From: Branchiostoma floridae
Taxonomy: Eukaryota; Chordata; Leptocardii; Amphioxiformes; Branchiostomatidae
DNA: 64,000 nt
Direction: 5' to 3'
Assembly (NCBI RefSeq): GCF_000003815.2
Contig: NC_049989.1
Span: 8,268,792 to 8,332,791 of the forward strand
Both the position numbers and the translations under genes were made by a program. Below the pieces are notes generated by a model. That model saw nothing but the letters and a program-made list of their open reading frames with translations, was not told the DNA's origin and did no database searches. Positions 60,301-64,000 of this stretch are shown piece after piece (position 1 is the stretch's first letter; each line of letters starts with the position of its first letter).

Positions 60301-62500
60301 TTTTCGGTTAACACTATCGGATACACGAAGTTATGATCTCTCTCTCCGAACTGAAATGCTATAAACGTTGCCAGAAGGATTTCAAATTTCCTTCAATTTT
60401 TTTCTCGTTCAAGTTTGAGTAAGGACAACAAGTTTTGATGTAACGTTACGTCTGACGCATCGAGTTCAACACTCTTTAATCATTTTTAACCTCCTTGCTT
60501 CAATACATAACTACACATATGTGAGCTTTGATATCTTTACTATAAATTCGTTTTTCCATGGTTGAAGATGATAAATTTTTGTTCAATATATTAGTATTGG
60601 GCATAAAATATAGTGGGTTCTCCTTTGTCGACAGGCCAGCTTGATAATGCAAATTGGGTCGCTATCGAGTTTCGGAGGCACAGAGAGGGCATGAGAATCA
60701 GCTGTTCGGTAGCATGCGGGAGTCCTATTTTAGACGGATGTCGTCAGCTGAGCGCGAACGTCCGTTCATCACGCCACGTAATTTGACACGTTGCAGTTTT
60801 GAGGTATTCCGCAAGGGGGCAGGAGTCAAGGACGGTCGCTGTGGGTGTCAATCAGACGATGGTGGTGAAAGGTTCGCGATAAATTTGGCATGTCACAGAG
60901 GCCCATAGCACTAGTTCTGTAACGATCCCGACATTCGCTTCGCAGCTTACTGCCGCAGTGCTTGGGGATAGTATTAGCTCAGTATTGGACTGTGTGAGCT
61001 ATACATAAATCTGAAGAAAATTAAAAATGGCAACAATACTCATTTAGAAGGGTCCATTCCAAGTGACTGAGAGGGGTTTCAGTTAACATTTGAAGTAAGT
61101 TTGAATTATTTTGAATTGAATAAGTATAATATGAATTTTTTAGGGGGGAGGCGGGCGAAAACTGATGCGGCCGTGGATGTCATCCATATAACTGGATCAA
61201 CATGGCCTAAGTTTTAGAAAGGAAAATAACAGTTTCTTCCACTGGTTAAGGTGCACTGACCGATGCCCAAACGGTGATTATAGATGACCTACATCTGTAA
61301 GGTGTGTTGTCTGCGTACAGACTTAACGTTGTGCGTACCTTAGCTGTGTGTAGACAACGTGAGGTGAGTACCATTTTCCAGATAATGACTAAAAGTTTTG
61401 GTTATAATCGTCGCTATTTTGTGAAAACACCTACAGGTGGCCAGGATTTTCGCAGAGTCCTTTACCAAAACGTTACCTAGGAATACATGTAGGATGCCCA
61501 TGTACATACATGTAAATAACGACCATAATTCCTTGGCTACGACTCCTTTGTATCAGGGTGTGGCCATGCCAATGTTGGGTCTCGAAGTCATCGTAAGTCA
61601 CTCCCTGTGCATCAGAGCCTGCTTTGGCCATGAACGTGTTGTATGAGACGTCAGCTTGATAAAGACAAGCAATTCGCAGAATTTGTAGGTTTTACGTACC
61701 TATTCATTGTAGAATATTATAAGCCCCCCGCCCATATGAATAACGCAGTTTGTGTTTTTTGTTTGTTTCATGTTGCCTTCTATCTTTCTATGAATTAATT
61801 CCATATGTCAATAGTTAAGATTGTTTAATTTAGATACGCTATGTTGAGCTGCATTAAGTGTTGCGTCTTTTATGGTTGATGAAACCCAACTTTCTTCTCT
61901 TCGTGGCACAAGATGTTGTTGTTGTTGTTCTGGAATGTATCTTGAATGGCCGGATTCGGTCCCAAACCGGGTCATCAAGGCACGGAATGTACAACATGCT
62001 GGTGGCGAAGCTTAGAAGTACGACCCTTTGGTTTACAACCATGTCTTAAGGTTGGGCATAATTTGGAGTTTGGCAACGGATTTGGTCGTTCCTTGGTTTT
62101 ACCTGTCACTGCTATGTCTAGTATACTTGTGACGTTGGATGAATTTGAATGAATGGACCAACAAATGAATGAACGAATGGATTGATTATACATGTTATGG
62201 AGTCTCATAGTTTCTAGTTAGACTTTGAAAGAAGTAAAGAATTGCTTGTCCCATCTAATAAGGTTAAATGCATCCATAGATTTGTAATCAAAATTTAAGT
62301 CTGACATTGAAAATATATACAGTATGTCTACATGCATTTCATTTTATCTTTTTAAACTGTATGAGTTTTCGCCAAAGTTTAAGAAAGATATAAGAAAAGA
62401 AGATAAACCCGACCTATGTATACCGACCCAATTTTTTTCAGAGCTGAAACAGGAAACACAACATTGTCCCCTAGGTCTAATGCGCTTACCCGCACCCGTT
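57311..62500. other. Intergenic, no supported gene
   Basis: Several open frames of 60-96 codons occur on both strands, for example minus 59810-60061 (starting MSKVMSRAARSVADR, with donor-like GTTAGT and GTAAGG sites) and plus 60654-60908. None shows a domain or homology I recognise, and none can be joined to a neighbouring exon with confidence. Confidence 0.4.
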
Positions 62501-63055
62501 TCTTCACTTTCGACCTTTGCCCCTGGGAATTTTGGACAACAGAAACCGGTTTGACCAGTTCGTTTGTTAGATCCTGTTATGATGATCTGAGCAACATCTG
62601 AGTGACAGAATGCAAATTTACTGTGCCATCTAAACTGTACAAGTCTAGATTTAGAATTAACATTTGGAATTAGGGCAGTCACATGTCATTATCTTCCTTT
62701 GCTGTGCCTTTTTTTCTTGGGATAAATTTACGGGAAGTAATTTACAATAAACGTTAAGCTAAACTTATGCAACCGATGTACCAAAAAAAGTGTAGGTCAA
62801 CTATCACTCTATCAAAGCTCCATCTGAAACATTTACTTTCCAGCTTGGAAACTCGTGGGACATACTAGTAAGTCATGAAAAATTTACTCTTTTGTCCTTA
62901 ATCCTCATGGTATCTCTTTCTTCACTTTCGAGCTTTTTCCCCTGGGACTTTTGGTCAGGAAACGGTTTGACCAGTTTTAGAGATCTTGTTATGATGATCT
63001 GAGTGACAGAATGCAAATTTACTTTGCCACCAAAACCTAAACTAGATCTGCTCAA
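62500..63055. repeat. Direct repeat, about 140 bp, two copies 417 bp apart
   Basis: 62501-62645 and 62918-63055 share ttcttcactttcga, gcccctggg, cggtttgaccagtt, cttgttatgatgatctga and gtgacagaatgcaaatttac in the same order. The insert between them is unrelated. Confidence 0.8.
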
Positions 63056-63137
63056 ATTCGTTTAATCTGTCGATGTCAGATGGTAAGTACTACGTAGATG
63101 TTACAATTGTAAGACTTGTCTTCAACCTCTAAAGCAA

Positions 63138-63950
63138 TCATTACCTCCATGAAAAAATGGAGGTATAGTTTTGAGTGTGTCTGTGTGTGTGTCTGTGTGT
63201 GTGTGTGTCTGTCTGTGTGTCCGCATATTGTGGTCAGCATAACTTGAGAATCTCTTGATGGACTACGATGATATTTGGTATGTGGGTAGGGGTTGGGAAG
63301 ACGAAGGTCAAGGTCAATTTTGGGCCCCCTGGTGTGTGACCTTGGTACTGCAGCGCAACTTCCGGTTTTGCTATCTCGGTGTTCTGAACATGCTATGGTC
63401 AAGATTTTTAAGTATTAGATAGCTCTTGTGCTCAGGAAAAAATGACATAAGTTTGGGCCCCCTAGCGTCTAGTTTTGGGATAGCAGGGGCATTTTTGTCA
63501 AAAACTTCTGACGAGGATAACTCCAGAAGGGAATAACGGATTTTCATGCTTTTTGGTATGTAGGTACCTTAGACAATGCTGTACAAGATAAAATACTAAT
63601 TATGCAAAATAGGAGTACATTTGCATAATTAATGAGAATATTCTATCATAGCAGTTTTTTCAATGTATCTCTTGTCCCGTACGTGACATGGTCGTGACAT
63701 TTGGGTGGTAGATAGCTTTCAGCGTCATGACAAAGTGGGGCAAGTTTCAGTCCCCTAACATTCAATTGTGGAACTGCAGGGGCGTTTTTGTCAAGACACT
63801 CCAAAGAGGATAACTGCAGAAAGGAACGACGGATTGCCTGCATTTTAGGCCCCCAGGTAGCTTAGGCAAAGATGTTCATAATGATATACATGTTATGCAA
63901 ATGATGACTGAATTCGCATAATTAATGAGGAAATTGTACAGTTCCATCGT
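63138..63950 (+). repeat. Second copy of the large dispersed repeat seen in NF1 intron 26
   Basis: It contains ccatgaaaaaatggaggtat, a TGTGTCTG microsatellite (63170-63222), tgatatttggtatgtgggta, aaggtcaaggtcaattttgg, gtgaccttggtactgcag, and two variants of caggggcatttttgtcaaa (about 63484 and 63778). It is in opposite orientation to 19190-20800 and lacks the nested element, so it serves as an empty-site reference. It appears to continue beyond the readable homologous part and may extend past the window. Confidence 0.8.
63170..63222. repeat. (TGTGTCTG)n microsatellite
   Basis: Part of the dispersed repeat; the counterpart is at 20721-20757 on the other strand. Confidence 0.85.
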
Positions 63951-64000
63951 TTTCAATAACTGGTCCCATGCATCGGTCGGAATATATGTACGCGCACGGG

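Noticed and set aside
60654-60908. 84-codon plus-strand frame with basic residues
   Set aside because: No similarity to a known family and no splice partner; likely chance.

Overview
This is animal nuclear DNA with short exons, GT-AG introns, nested small transposons, assembly N-gaps and one interrupted tRNA gene. The gene content, the small MITE-rich introns and the frequent palindromic tacatgta words suggest a cephalochordate (amphioxus, Branchiostoma-like). That is an inference; no marker in the window fixes the species.

Left half (113-35793, + strand): most of the neurofibromin gene NF1. I could join 47 coding exons into one frame of 2,216 codons including the stop, about 33 of them unknown because of an N-gap. 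The N-terminal part, about one fifth of the protein by comparison with the human protein, lies upstream of the window. The exons cover the cysteine/serine-rich region, the tubulin-binding/HEAT region, the RasGAP domain with its arginine finger, the Sec14-PH module, the long HEAT-like region, and the nuclear-localisation and C-terminal tail. The introns hold several MITE families (two or three hAT-type insertions with recognisable target duplications, a mariner-type element, a three-copy palindromic family, and a long-TIR element nested in another repeat), a 40-42 bp minisatellite, an array of duplicated splice acceptors just before exon 42, and a possible extra in-frame exon before the last one.

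Middle (about 37600-45400): intergenic, repeat-rich DNA. It contains a tRNA-Arg(UCU) gene with a 12-nt intron and a duplicated 3' half, foldback elements, and a 5'-truncated LINE with a 13-bp target-site duplication.

45404-47062 (+): a two-exon rhodopsin-family GPCR of the melatonin-receptor/opsin-like type. A single extra C at its NRY motif breaks the frame in this assembly.

49441-55934 (- strand): a complete 13-exon MFSD2-like (lysophosphatidylcholine-symporter family) transporter of 576 residues, with changed sodium/substrate-site residues and an acidic duplicated C-terminal motif.

56000-64000: no gene I can support. It holds foldback remnants, direct repeats and a large dispersed repeat also found in NF1 intron 26. 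The three protein genes look functionally unrelated: Ras regulation, signalling receptor, lipid-type transporter.
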